From Bacteroidota bacterium (GTDB taxonomy: Bacteria > Bacteroidota > Bacteroidia > Flavobacteriales > Weeksellaceae), in NCBI GenBank assembly GCA_023448955.1, contig JAEXJU010000095.1, forward strand, positions 1 to 7,094: 7,094 bases of DNA, read 5' to 3'. Under the pieces are notes generated by a model that was given only the letters and a program-made list of their open reading frames with translations, was not told where the DNA came from and did no database searches. A program made the position numbers and the translations under genes. Shown here one piece after another: positions 1 through 6,504 of this stretch (the stretch's first letter is position 1; each line of letters opens with the position of its first letter).

Positions 1-27
1 AAGCCGGGTTGCGTGCAATTCAATGAA

Positions 28-55
28 AAACCGCAGCTGAGACCAGCTGCGGTTT
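28..55 (-). terminator. Rho-independent terminator for the aldehyde dehydrogenase gene
   Basis: A perfect inverted repeat, CCGCAGCTG at 31-39 and CAGCTGCGG at 44-52, closes a 4-nt loop (AGAC). It is extended by AAA at 28-30 pairing with TTT at 53-55, giving a 12-bp stem. Read on the minus strand the stem is followed by a run of five T, the usual arrangement of an intrinsic terminator, about 50 nt past the stop codon of the minus-strand gene. T residues on the plus side (53-55) mean it could also work on transcripts arriving from the left, outside the window. Confidence 0.85.
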
Positions 56-104
56 ATATTCAGAATAATAGAACATCTATCCGTTCAAGATTTATTACCT
101 CTTT

Positions 105-1730
105 TTAAAAAATATAATCAGTACTCAGGAAATTAGAATCGTGATCTCTTACGATGGTGTTCAGAAGTTCTTTGTTAGAGTCTGTAATTTTCGCAGCAAC
201 TAATGATCGGATAGAAAAAGATCTAAGCGCATCAAACACAGAAAGCGTTCCTTCCGCACTGTCTTTCCTGCCTGTGAATGGGAAAACGTCTGGTCCTCTT
301 TGCGCCTGACAATTGATGTTCACACGGCTTACAAGATTTACAAAAGGGTCAATCAGTTTAGATACTTCCATTGCATCTTCACTGAAAATACTCACCTGCA
401 TTCCGTGGGACGCATTAACCTGATAATCAATAGGCTCATCAATCGTTTCAAAAGGAACAACCGGAATCACTGGGCCAAACTGCTCTTCATGATAAAGTTT
501 CATATCACTGTTCACAGGATAGACCACAGCAGGGAAGAAAAATGACTCTTCGTTATAACCACCGTTTTCATTCAATACTTTTGCGCCTTTGGAAATAGCA
601 TCGGTGATACATTCTTCCAAATATGGAGGCTTGTTCACTTCAGGCAGTGGCGTGATCTTCACATCTTTTTCCCAAGGCAGTCCGCCTTTAAGAGCAGAAA
701 CATTTTCAGTCAGTTTTTTTGTAAATTCTTCCGCAATATCTTTCTGAACAAAGATTAATTTCAAGGCAGTGCATCGTTGCCCGTTGAATGATAGCGAACC
801 TAAAATAATTTCACTGACTGCAATATCCAGATTGGCATTTTTAGTAACAATTGCTGCATTCTTCGCATCAAGACTCAGAATTGCTCTTAAACGATTAACT
901 TTTGGATGAAGTTTTTTTAATCCGTTGGCCACTTTACTGGAGCCAATGAAAGCTAATACATTGACTTTTCCGCTTTCCATAATCGGCGTGATGATCTCAG
1001 CTCCTTTGCCATAAAGTGTATTAACAGTTCCTTTCGGGAAAGCCTCCTGAAATGCTTTCAATAATGGATAATGAGCGAGAACTCCGTGTTTTGGTAATTT
1101 GAACAGAATCGTATTTCCCATTATCAAAGCCGGAATCAAAGTTGTGAAAATTTCATTGAGCGGATAATTAAACGGACCCATACTCAAAACTACACCAAGT
1201 GGCGCTCTTCTGATTTGCGCAATGGTTCCTTCTGCCTGCTGAAATCTGGACGACTCTCTGTCAAGGTCTTTCAGCGCATCGATGGTTTGGTTGATATAAT
1301 CGACTGTACGGTCAAATTCTTTAGTAGAATCGGGCAGTGTTTTCCCTATTTCCCACATCAGAAGCCTGATGATGAGGTCGCGTTCTTTGATCATCAGATA
1401 AACAAACTTCTGCATACATTTGATTCTGCCTTCTACAGACATTGTAGGCCATTCACCTAAGCCATTGTCATAAGCTTTTACACACGCTTCCAAAACTTCA
1501 AGAGCCTCAGCAGAACCAATGCTGGGAACACTTCCCAATAATTTTCTTTCCAGACCATTTTCTGTCCGGATGCAGACCGGCGAGTAGATTTCCTGTACAT
1601 CACCATTCCACGGAACCAGTTCATCATTCAGAAGATATTCCCGCTGGTGCATTATCGGAACTTTATATTCTTCCGGGATTTCGTTTTCTGATTTGAAAAG
1701 ACTTTTGAAATTGTTTTCTGCTGAACTCAT
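105..1730 (-). CDS. GapN-like aldehyde dehydrogenase (probable NADP-dependent non-phosphorylating glyceraldehyde-3-phosphate dehydrogenase)
   Basis: A 541-residue cytosolic aldehyde dehydrogenase superfamily enzyme. The visible landmarks are in family order: MGPFNYP at 184-190 with the oxyanion Asn188; the cofactor-binding Lys211 in FKLPKHG; FIGSS at 261-265 for the Rossmann turn; the catalytic Cys320 in FNGQRC; Glu416 in HEEQFGP; and a C-terminal FPFTGRKDSAEGT segment (483-495). The overall pattern, especially the last segment, resembles GapN, which oxidises glyceraldehyde-3-phosphate directly to 3-phosphoglycerate with NADP and yields NADPH but no ATP. It is somewhat longer than classical GapN (about 475 to 500 residues), mainly through an N-terminal extension. 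Oddity: the general-base Glu that lies 34 residues before the nucleophile in most family members is Ser286, with Asp288 two residues later. Start is ATG at 1730 after an A-rich leader without Shine-Dalgarno. No convincing TAnnTTTG promoter was found. The exact substrate is inference. Confidence 0.78.
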   Translation of the reverse strand: MSSAENNFKSLFKSENEIPEEYKVPIMHQREYLLNDELVPWNGDVQEIYSPVCIRTENGLERKLLGSVPSIGSAEALEVLEACVKAYDNGLGEWPTMSVEGRIKCMQKFVYLMIKERDLIIRLLMWEIGKTLPDSTKEFDRTVDYINQTIDALKDLDRESSRFQQAEGTIAQIRRAPLGVVLSMGPFNYPLNEIFTTLIPALIMGNTILFKLPKHGVLAHYPLLKAFQEAFPKGTVNTLYGKGAEIITPIMESGKVNVLAFIGSSKVANGLKKLHPKVNRLRAILSLDAKNAAIVTKNANLDIAVSEIILGSLSFNGQRCTALKLIFVQKDIAEEFTKKLTENVSALKGGLPWEKDVKITPLPEVNKPPYLEECITDAISKGAKVLNENGGYNEESFFFPAVVYPVNSDMKLYHEEQFGPVIPVVPFETIDEPIDYQVNASHGMQVSIFSEDAMEVSKLIDPFVNLVSRVNINCQAQRGPDVFPFTGRKDSAEGTLSVFDALRSFSIRSLVAAKITDSNKELLNTIVRDHDSNFLSTDYIF

Positions 1731-1832
1731 AGTTTTTGTATGTGAAATTAATTTGATTTTCGAAGTATAAATTTAGAGATAAAGATTGATTATTGGTGTT
1801 TTTAACATCAATTTATTCTATGTGGGAATGTA

Positions 1833-1857
1833 AAAACTCAATCACAGATTGAGTTTT
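1833..1857 (-). terminator. Probable terminator downstream of the DoxX-like gene
   Basis: AAAACTCAAT at 1833-1842 and ATTGAGTTTT at 1848-1857 form a perfect 10-bp stem with a 5-nt loop. On the minus strand the second arm runs into a T stretch (TTTTTA), as expected for an intrinsic terminator. It lies about 95 nt behind the minus-strand DoxX-like gene and before the aldehyde dehydrogenase leader, so it would insulate the two genes. The stem is A+T-rich and therefore weak. Confidence 0.5.
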
Positions 1858-1950
1858 GATTTGAATTTATTGATGATATACGACTCTACAAAACATGAAT
1901 TTAGATTAGCAATTGTTAGTTTGTGAGGGGTAAAAAACTTTAGAATGTCG

Positions 1951-2340
1951 CTATTTATTATCTGTTGACTTCAAAGCCCAGGCAATCAAAGCCGGTTGCA
2001 TAAACAGTCTGGCGAATCTCTTATTATCGGTATTGAGTCCAAAGCTATTTTTTCTGTTTTTGTATTGGGCAATATTTCCCGGAAAAACGGCAGTAAATAA
2101 TCCGGCGGCTAACTTTCCTACAAGGGATTCGTATTTCTTGGGCGCAGCGATGATGGCTGTTCCCATTGCTATTTCTACAATTCCGGAATAGACCACGGTG
2201 TCATCCTTTTCCAATGGCACCCATTCAGGAACCTGAGCCTGGAATTCTTTTCTTGCGAAGGTCAAGTGACCTATTCCTGCTGCAATCAGCATTGCGCCTA
2301 ATCCGTATTTTGCGATAGTTTTGATTGTATTGGTTTCCAT
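1951..2340 (-). CDS. DoxX-like small membrane protein
   Basis: A 129-residue protein with four hydrophobic stretches (about residues 12-28, 49-67, 74-92 and 109-123), the usual build of the DoxX/DoxD-like family of small four-helix inner-membrane proteins. A VPEWVP segment (37-42) after helix 1 and the FPGNIAQY end of helix 3 are typical of the flavobacterial members. The biochemical role of these proteins is poorly defined; links to quinone, thiosulfate or redox-stress functions exist for some relatives but cannot be assigned here. The reading frame extends 13 codons further upstream to a TTG at 2379. The ATG at 2340 is preferred because it is a normal start, the extra 13 residues look unrelated to the family, and an A/T-rich leader precedes it. 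The gene stands alone, with a probable terminator behind it. Confidence is good for the family and low for function. Confidence 0.75.
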   Translation of the reverse strand: METNTIKTIAKYGLGAMLIAAGIGHLTFARKEFQAQVPEWVPLEKDDTVVYSGIVEIAMGTAIIAAPKKYESLVGKLAAGLFTAVFPGNIAQYKNRKNSFGLNTDNKRFARLFMQPALIAWALKSTDNK

Positions 2341-2471
2341 ATTGAATATTTTATGGAAGCTGTTCAAGAATGATTCCAAAGGTTAGGATGGGATGTTAAA
2401 ATATCTTTAAAATGCTTCGGGCAGTATGCTCTGTTTTTGACACTTTGACATATTATTTCAGGAGTTTACCG

Positions 2472-2500
2472 CTTCGTCATCTCTTCGTCGTTCCTTCGTC
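2472..2500. repeat. Three phased direct repeats of CTTCGTC
   Basis: CTTCGTC occurs at 2472, 2483 and 2494, exactly 11 bp apart, roughly one helical turn. It lies between the divergent DoxX-like and OLD-like genes. Such phasing places equal contacts on one face of the DNA, but the role is unknown. The repeat could also be a decayed tandem duplication. Confidence 0.6.
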
Positions 2501-2503
2501 GAA

Positions 2504-2541
2504 AGTGTGTTTTGTAGGCTTTGGGTTTTGAGTGTGTTTTG
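2504..2541. repeat. Direct repeat AGTGTGTTTTG, two copies
   Basis: The 11-mer AGTGTGTTTTG is present at 2504-2514 and 2531-2541, with 27 bp between starts. TTTGACA also recurs nearby, at 2436-2442, 2444-2450 and 2538-2544. The surrounding 2380-2656 stretch is T/G-rich on the plus strand and I see no gene in it. No function is assigned. Confidence 0.45.
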
Positions 2542-2583
2542 ACATTTTGGCAGGGTGGTTTTTTGTTTATTTTTTTGATGGTT

Positions 2584-2599
2584 TTACGGAAAACCGTAA
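2584..2599. promoter_or_regulatory. Palindrome TTACGG-AAAA-CCGTAA, possible operator
   Basis: A perfect 6-bp inverted repeat with a 4-nt A spacer lies directly upstream of the putative -33 element of the OLD-like gene. The shifted pairing GGTTTT (2580-2585) with AAAACC (2590-2595) gives a mutually exclusive alternative hairpin. Its position against the promoter suggests binding of a dimeric regulator. This is inference; no cognate regulator gene is in the window. Confidence 0.4.
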
Positions 2600-2628
2600 T
2601 TGTAAGTTGTTGAGGTTTTGTAGATTTG
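2600..2628 (+). promoter_or_regulatory. Bacteroidota-type promoter for the OLD-like nuclease gene
   Basis: TAGATTTG at 2621-2628 matches the primary sigma -7 consensus TAnnTTTG exactly. TTG at 2600-2602 can serve as the -33 element with an 18-bp spacer. The predicted start of transcription, near 2633-2635, leaves a leader of about 22 nt before the ATG at 2657. That leader is A-rich and lacks a Shine-Dalgarno sequence, as is usual in this phylum. Confidence 0.65.
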
Positions 2629-2656
2629 GTTAAAATAAATACAAAAACTTACCAGT

Positions 2657-4582
2657 ATGAAATTAAAACAAATTAAACTGAAAAATTTTAGAGGGTATTC
2701 TCAAGAAACAACTTTTGACGTTACTGATTTAAATGTCATTATTGGAAAGAATGATATCGGAAAATCAACAATTCTTGAAGCCTTAGATATATTTTTTAAC
2801 GATAAGCCTGAAAAAGATGATTTATGTATTGATCATGACATCAGAGCAATCGAAATAAGTTGTGTATTTGACAATCTACCATCAGAAATTATTTTAGATG
2901 ATACAATCGCAACTACTCTTGGAGAAGAATTTTTACTTAATGCAGATGGGCTATTAGAGATTAAAAAGATTTATCCACTAAATGCTACTGGATCAATTTC
3001 GGAAGAAGCTTATATTATCTGTAAACATCCAGACGATGAAAATTTGTTAGATTTATTATCAAAAAAGAGGACAACTTTAAAATTGCAATTTGAAGATTTA
3101 CAAATTAGTAATGAAGGTGTTAATAGAAATCAAAGTAAGGAATTGCGCAGAGCGATTAGGAATTATTATATGCCAGAAAATGGTTTTGAACTAATTGAAA
3201 CTGCAATAAAAATTGATGGTAAATTAGACAATGAAGATAATAGAAAAAAAATATGGACAAGTATTAGAAAATTTCTTCCATTGTATTCTCTTTTCTTTGT
3301 TGATAAACCATTAAATGATCAAGACACAGATATTCAAGATCCAATGAAGGAGATTATTAAAGAGGTTTTGAGTAGAGAAGCAATTTTACCATTATTGGAG
3401 CAATTAAAAAATGCTGTTCAAGAAGCCTCGACAAACCTTGCTGACAGAACTATCGCAAAATTGAATGAGTTAGATTCCGATTTAGCAGAAACATTACAAT
3501 CTAGTTTTCCTAAAGAACCAGCTTGGAATACTATTTTTAAATTGACCCTTGAAGATGAAAGAGGAATCCCATTGAATAAAAGAGGAAGTGGAATGAGAAG
3601 ATTAGTTTTATTAAGTTTTTTCAGGGCTCAAATTGAAAGTAGAAGAACAACTGAATCTCCAAATATTATTTATGCCTTAGAAGAACCAGAAACATCTCAG
3701 CATCCTAATTTTCAGCTAATGATTGTCAATGCATTAAAGGAATTATCTGAAACAGATAATGCACAAGTTTTTTTTACTACTCACAATTCAAATTTAGCAA
3801 AGGAAATTCCAACTAAATCTCTTAGATATATTTATAGAGATGATACAAGAATTTGTAGAATTGAGAGTGGCTCTAATGCTGATGGTTCGGATAATGAATT
3901 AATTATTGATAAAATTATTGAGACTTTAGGAGCCTTACCAGATCCTAAAAATAAAGTTAAAGTTTTAATTTTTGTTGAAGGAGAAAATGATATTAATGGT
4001 TTAATCAATTTTAGTAAATTATTACACAATGATGATCCTACAATTATAAATTTAGAAAATAATGAAAAAGTCGCATTTATCCCAACAGGAGGCTCACAAT
4101 TAAAGTTTTATATTGAAAAAAAATACTTAGACGGACTTTTACAGAATCAAATTCATATCTATGATTCGGATATACCAGATTATATTCAAAGTGTTTCTAA
4201 CTTAAATGCCGAACGCAATCCATCAAAAAAGGGTTTTAATACAATTAAGTTAGAATTAGAAAATTATTTACATCACGAAGCAATTATAGAATGTTATGCA
4301 GATGAAAGAATTGAGATAAATCTTTCAGAAATTTTAGACTTAGATGATGTCCCACAAAAAGTTGCCAAGGCAGTCCATACATCACAGTCAACAAGTGAGT
4401 GGGATTCAATGCATCCAGACCCACTACGAACCGAAGAAAAACAAAAGAAAAAAATATCAAAAGTGAAAAAAATGCTTAACAAAGGTGCAATTGAAAAAAT
4501 GACAGTGGAAAGACTCCGAGAAAGGGGTGGGTATGATGAAATAAAGAATTGGTTGGATGCTATCAAGCAGTTTAGTCAATAA
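2657..4582 (+). CDS. OLD-family ATP-dependent endonuclease (SMC/ABC-like ATPase plus TOPRIM domain)
   Basis: A 641-residue cytosolic protein with two domains. The N-terminal ABC/SMC-like ATPase starts with KLKNFRGY and has Walker A GKNDIGKST (30-38), a signature-like RGSGMRR (309-315), Walker B IIYALEEPE (337-345, with Glu342/Glu343) and an H-loop TTHNS (His376). The C-terminal TOPRIM nuclease domain has Glu441 in FVEGENDI and the metal-binding DSD pair Asp503/Asp505, followed by the LELENYL segment (532-538) common in these TOPRIM proteins. OLD proteins use ATP binding or hydrolysis to control a two-metal DNA nuclease, and several act in phage defence (GajA of Gabija, Eco8 retron effector). 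No helicase (GajB), reverse transcriptase or other partner is adjacent, so this is a solitary, class 1-like arrangement. All key residues are present, so it looks active. Base composition is visibly more A+T-rich than its neighbours (15 G+C in 60 bases at 3181-3240, against 28 in 60 at 4861-4920), which suggests transfer. A defence role is inference. Confidence 0.88.
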   Translation: MKLKQIKLKNFRGYSQETTFDVTDLNVIIGKNDIGKSTILEALDIFFNDKPEKDDLCIDHDIRAIEISCVFDNLPSEIILDDTIATTLGEEFLLNADGLLEIKKIYPLNATGSISEEAYIICKHPDDENLLDLLSKKRTTLKLQFEDLQISNEGVNRNQSKELRRAIRNYYMPENGFELIETAIKIDGKLDNEDNRKKIWTSIRKFLPLYSLFFVDKPLNDQDTDIQDPMKEIIKEVLSREAILPLLEQLKNAVQEASTNLADRTIAKLNELDSDLAETLQSSFPKEPAWNTIFKLTLEDERGIPLNKRGSGMRRLVLLSFFRAQIESRRTTESPNIIYALEEPETSQHPNFQLMIVNALKELSETDNAQVFFTTHNSNLAKEIPTKSLRYIYRDDTRICRIESGSNADGSDNELIIDKIIETLGALPDPKNKVKVLIFVEGENDINGLINFSKLLHNDDPTIINLENNEKVAFIPTGGSQLKFYIEKKYLDGLLQNQIHIYDSDIPDYIQSVSNLNAERNPSKKGFNTIKLELENYLHHEAIIECYADERIEINLSEILDLDDVPQKVAKAVHTSQSTSEWDSMHPDPLRTEEKQKKKISKVKKMLNKGAIEKMTVERLRERGGYDEIKNWLDAIKQFSQ

Positions 4583-4712
4583 TTAATCATTATACTAAAT
4601 CCATAAACATACTTTTTTCGTCAAACCAACAATCATAACTCCATTTTTTCCTTTTGCAACATATTTGCATGTTACGTTTTAACTTTAAAAAGGTTTGAAG
4701 TTGACCCGCTTC
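4583..4712. other. Convergent intergenic spacer, no gene or clear terminator
   Basis: This A+T-rich gap separates the converging OLD-like and SDR genes. It contains a short imperfect dyad (AACAT at 4658-4662 against ATGTT at 4669-4673) and TTTGCA twice at 11-bp spacing (4653 and 4664). I found no stable stem followed by a T-run for either gene. It may mark the right border of the A+T-rich insertion. Confidence 0.4.
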
Positions 4713-5471
4713 TCACAAATGAAAATACCTCGGATCAGGATATTGAAACTCAAAATCCAATTCCTGAATCAGTTTTGCGGGTGAGATGGTTCTGCCTTTG
4801 GCGGTGCGCTCGCCGGAGTAGGGAAGTCCTTTCTGGGCATTGATGACTTCTTCTTTGCTGGGATGGATGGGTGCCACGATGTTATACACTTTGGATCGGG
4901 ATTTTTGCTCGAGCATTTTCTCGATGGCGGAACAGATGTCGGCATAATGGATATGGTTCACCAACTGATTTAGATTGGAGATGTTGTAGTTCTTAAGCAA
5001 TCGCTGATCGCCCATTAATCCAGCTAATCTCAGGATATTGGTCTGGGGAAATCGTTCCAGGATGAAGTTTTCACTTTCCACTTCCTCAGCCGGCAGGTCA
5101 TCTTCTGTAAACTCCTTTTCGGTTTGCGGATAGACGCCCGTAGAGCTGGTGTAGAAGAGCTGACCTTTGTAATCGCCAAGGAAGTTGAGCAGGTTCTGGC
5201 GTTTGTCATTCATCGGAATCTTTGCGCCACGAAGCCCGGAAAACGGAACGCTGATGATAATGGCGTCCAGATCTTTCAAGACTTCCCACGGTTTCATTTC
5301 AGGATCTAAGGTGTCCGGGAAACTGACCAAAGTGGCGTGGTAACCTTTGGCGTTGAGGTCTTGCGCTTTGGCAGGCGTGGTGGTAGTTGCGTAGATGTGG
5401 TATCTGTCTGACAGTCTTTCTGCGATGCGGCTTCCGAGCCAGCCTAAACCGATGATTCCTAGGTTTTGCAT
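4713..5471 (-). CDS. YeeZ-like NAD(P)-binding SDR-family oxidoreductase
   Basis: A 252-residue cytosolic protein with an extended-SDR/epimerase-like Rossmann fold. The N-terminal dinucleotide-binding glycine motif is GLGWLG (8-13). The core strand IIISVPF is at 71-77, and FYTSSTGVYP (106-115) is the usual SDR active-site strand with Ser109/Ser110 and Tyr114. LRLAGLMG is at 147-154 and NHIHYADI at 172-179. This matches the YeeZ-like group of NAD(P)-dependent epimerase/dehydratase homologues, which are short and have no established substrate. The canonical SDR YxxxK lysine is not evident after Tyr114 (YPQTE), so catalysis may differ or be absent. Start is ATG at 5471. Only 39 bp separate it from the upstream M23-domain gene on the same strand, and no promoter is visible in that gap, so the two are probably co-transcribed. 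Confidence 0.8.
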   Translation of the reverse strand: MQNLGIIGLGWLGSRIAERLSDRYHIYATTTTPAKAQDLNAKGYHATLVSFPDTLDPEMKPWEVLKDLDAIIISVPFSGLRGAKIPMNDKRQNLLNFLGDYKGQLFYTSSTGVYPQTEKEFTEDDLPAEEVESENFILERFPQTNILRLAGLMGDQRLLKNYNISNLNQLVNHIHYADICSAIEKMLEQKSRSKVYNIVAPIHPSKEEVINAQKGLPYSGERTAKGRTISPAKLIQELDFEFQYPDPRYFHL

Positions 5472-5510
5472 TGGATTTTTTATAGTTTAATTCTGAATAA
5501 TGATGAATTG

Positions 5511-6191
5511 CTAATCAGTGATTTTCAGCAATATATTCGGATCGGGGCAATTGTTGCGATAATGTTCAAGATCTTTTTGACTGCTTACACCGGGATAATC
5601 GCCTTTGTTATTCTCCAAATCTTTGATGATCTGGAAATGCAAATGCGGCGCATAATCACCATTGACAGGTGATTTTCCCAATTCTGCAATTTTTTCGCCT
5701 TTCTTTACGGGCTGACCTTCGGTTTTTCCATCGAGACTTTCCAGACTAAGATGGCCGTACAGTGTATAAAAAGTTAAATCCTCAATAGTGTGTTGTATGA
5801 TGATGGTGGGGCCGTAATCCCCGAGAAATGTATTGTTCTGAAAACTGTGAATGGTACCGTCCAAAGCACTCAACACCGAAGTTCCTGCTTTAATCCATAA
5901 ATCCAGACCGAGATGGATGTTTCGCTCATCGGTATTTACCAGGTTGAAGTTTTCGCTTCTTTTGTAAAGGTTTCGCTTTTCCAGATAGCCACCAAATGCG
6001 ACTTTGGCCTTGTTTTTTGAAAGATGTTCTTCAATAAATTCTTCAAATTCTTCTGCATCGGTAAGATCCAGATTTAAAGTATCCGTATGCAGAGCCGAGA
6101 GATCAATCGCCACATAATCTATGATGTCGATAGAAGCATCAATCACCTTTATATGGGTTTGCTTTTGGAGAATGTTTTCTAATGTGTTCAT
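5511..6191 (-). CDS. M23-type metallopeptidase-domain protein without signal peptide
   Basis: A 226-residue protein whose C-terminal two thirds is an M23 (LytM/lysostaphin-like) domain. Zinc ligands His93 and Asp97 are in HLGLD, His147 is in LYGHLS, and His183/His185 are in HLHFQ. The set is complete, so metal binding and hydrolase activity are plausible. Unlike most M23 peptidoglycan endopeptidases it has no signal peptide or membrane segment (MNTLENILQKQ...) and no LysM or coiled coil, so it should stay in the cytoplasm. The DYGPTIIIQH (125-134) and CPDPNILL (215-222) segments resemble, from memory, the M23 module found in large proteins that join an aminoglycoside-phosphotransferase-like kinase, M23 and a class III aminotransferase. 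Here the module stands alone, with an N-terminal region of about 90 residues that I do not recognise. It is the first gene of a probable two-gene operon with the SDR gene. The substrate is unknown. Confidence 0.82.
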   Translation of the reverse strand: MNTLENILQKQTHIKVIDASIDIIDYVAIDLSALHTDTLNLDLTDAEEFEEFIEEHLSKNKAKVAFGGYLEKRNLYKRSENFNLVNTDERNIHLGLDLWIKAGTSVLSALDGTIHSFQNNTFLGDYGPTIIIQHTIEDLTFYTLYGHLSLESLDGKTEGQPVKKGEKIAELGKSPVNGDYAPHLHFQIIKDLENNKGDYPGVSSQKDLEHYRNNCPDPNILLKITD

Positions 6192-6207
6192 TTTATTTAT
6201 CAGAAAT

Positions 6208-6215
6208 CAAAGATA
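6208..6215 (-). promoter_or_regulatory. TAnnTTTG -7 element for the M23/SDR operon
   Basis: On the minus strand the sequence TATCTTTG (plus-strand 6208-6215) matches the -7 consensus exactly and lies 16 nt before the ATG at 6191, implying a very short leader. I see no TTG at the expected -33 distance, so only the -7 box is supported. Confidence 0.45.
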
Positions 6216-6293
6216 AAAAATGTGAGGAGAAGTTTTATTAGTCATTCTATTGTGGACTAAGAATGCTCTTGCAAAAGCCCTTCACTCCGCATT

Positions 6294-6350
6294 ACCACCC
6301 CGTCAATCCGTCTTCGGCGTATTGCCACCCCTCCGGAGGAGGGGAATTTT
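6294..6350 (+). repeat. Structured repeat copy A (57 bp, two hairpins)
   Basis: The element begins ACCACCCCGTC and ends GGGGAATTTT. Hairpin I pairs CAAT (6304-6307) and CGTC (6309-6312) with GGCG (6316-6319) and ATTG (6321-6324) around the loop TTC, with one C/T mismatch and one wobble pair. Hairpin II pairs CCCCTCC (6328-6334) with GGAGGGG (6338-6344) around the loop GGA. It is identical at 54 of 57 positions to copy C behind the DUF559 gene and faces copy B in inverted orientation. Confidence 0.9.
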
Positions 6351-6396
6351 TTCTTGCAATATTTCGGAATTTACATTTTAAGTTCAGTGATATAGG

Positions 6397-6451
6397 AATT
6401 CCCCTCCTTTGGAGGGGTGGCGGAAATTCGGAGAATTTATGACGGGGTGGT
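6397..6451 (-). repeat. Structured repeat copy B, inverted relative to A
   Basis: The reverse complement begins ACCACCCCGTCA and ends GGAGGGGAATT, as in copies A and C. The invariant hairpin II is CCCCTCC (6401-6407) with GGAGGGG (6411-6417), loop TTT. Hairpin I has a different sequence, AAATTC (6424-6429) with GAATTT (6433-6438), but again a 3-nt loop. A and B are separated by about 46 bp, so together they could extrude as a large imperfect cruciform or fold as one long RNA stem. The pair lies between the M23 promoter and the DUF559 gene. Confidence 0.88.
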
Positions 6452-6504
6452 GTATTTATTCTCAATATCATTGAAAAAAATGTAAATTAGTTCAAACAAC
6501 ACAA

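Noticed and set aside
300..1460. Small plus-strand frames inside the aldehyde dehydrogenase gene
   Set aside because: They lie wholly antisense to a well-supported gene and show no recognisable domain.
1731..1800. TATACTTC as -7 element of the aldehyde dehydrogenase gene
   Set aside because: Two mismatches in the TTTG half and no suitable -33 element.
2341..2379. N-terminal extension of the DoxX-like protein to a TTG codon, giving 142 residues
   Set aside because: The start would be TTG, the extra 13 residues do not resemble the family, and an ATG with a normal A/T-rich leader follows in frame.
4660..4698. Plus-strand promoter-like CATATTTG followed by an ATG frame at 4669
   Set aside because: The box deviates from TAnnTTTG at its first base, no -33 TTG is seen at the right distance, and the frame stops after nine codons.
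2657..5471. Gabija (GajA-GajB) system
   Set aside because: The gene after the OLD-like protein is a convergent SDR oxidoreductase, not a UvrD-like helicase, and nothing helicase-like is in the window.
6466..6473. TATCATTG as -7 element of the DUF559 gene
   Set aside because: One mismatch to TAnnTTTG and no TTG at the -33 distance, where copy B sequence lies instead.
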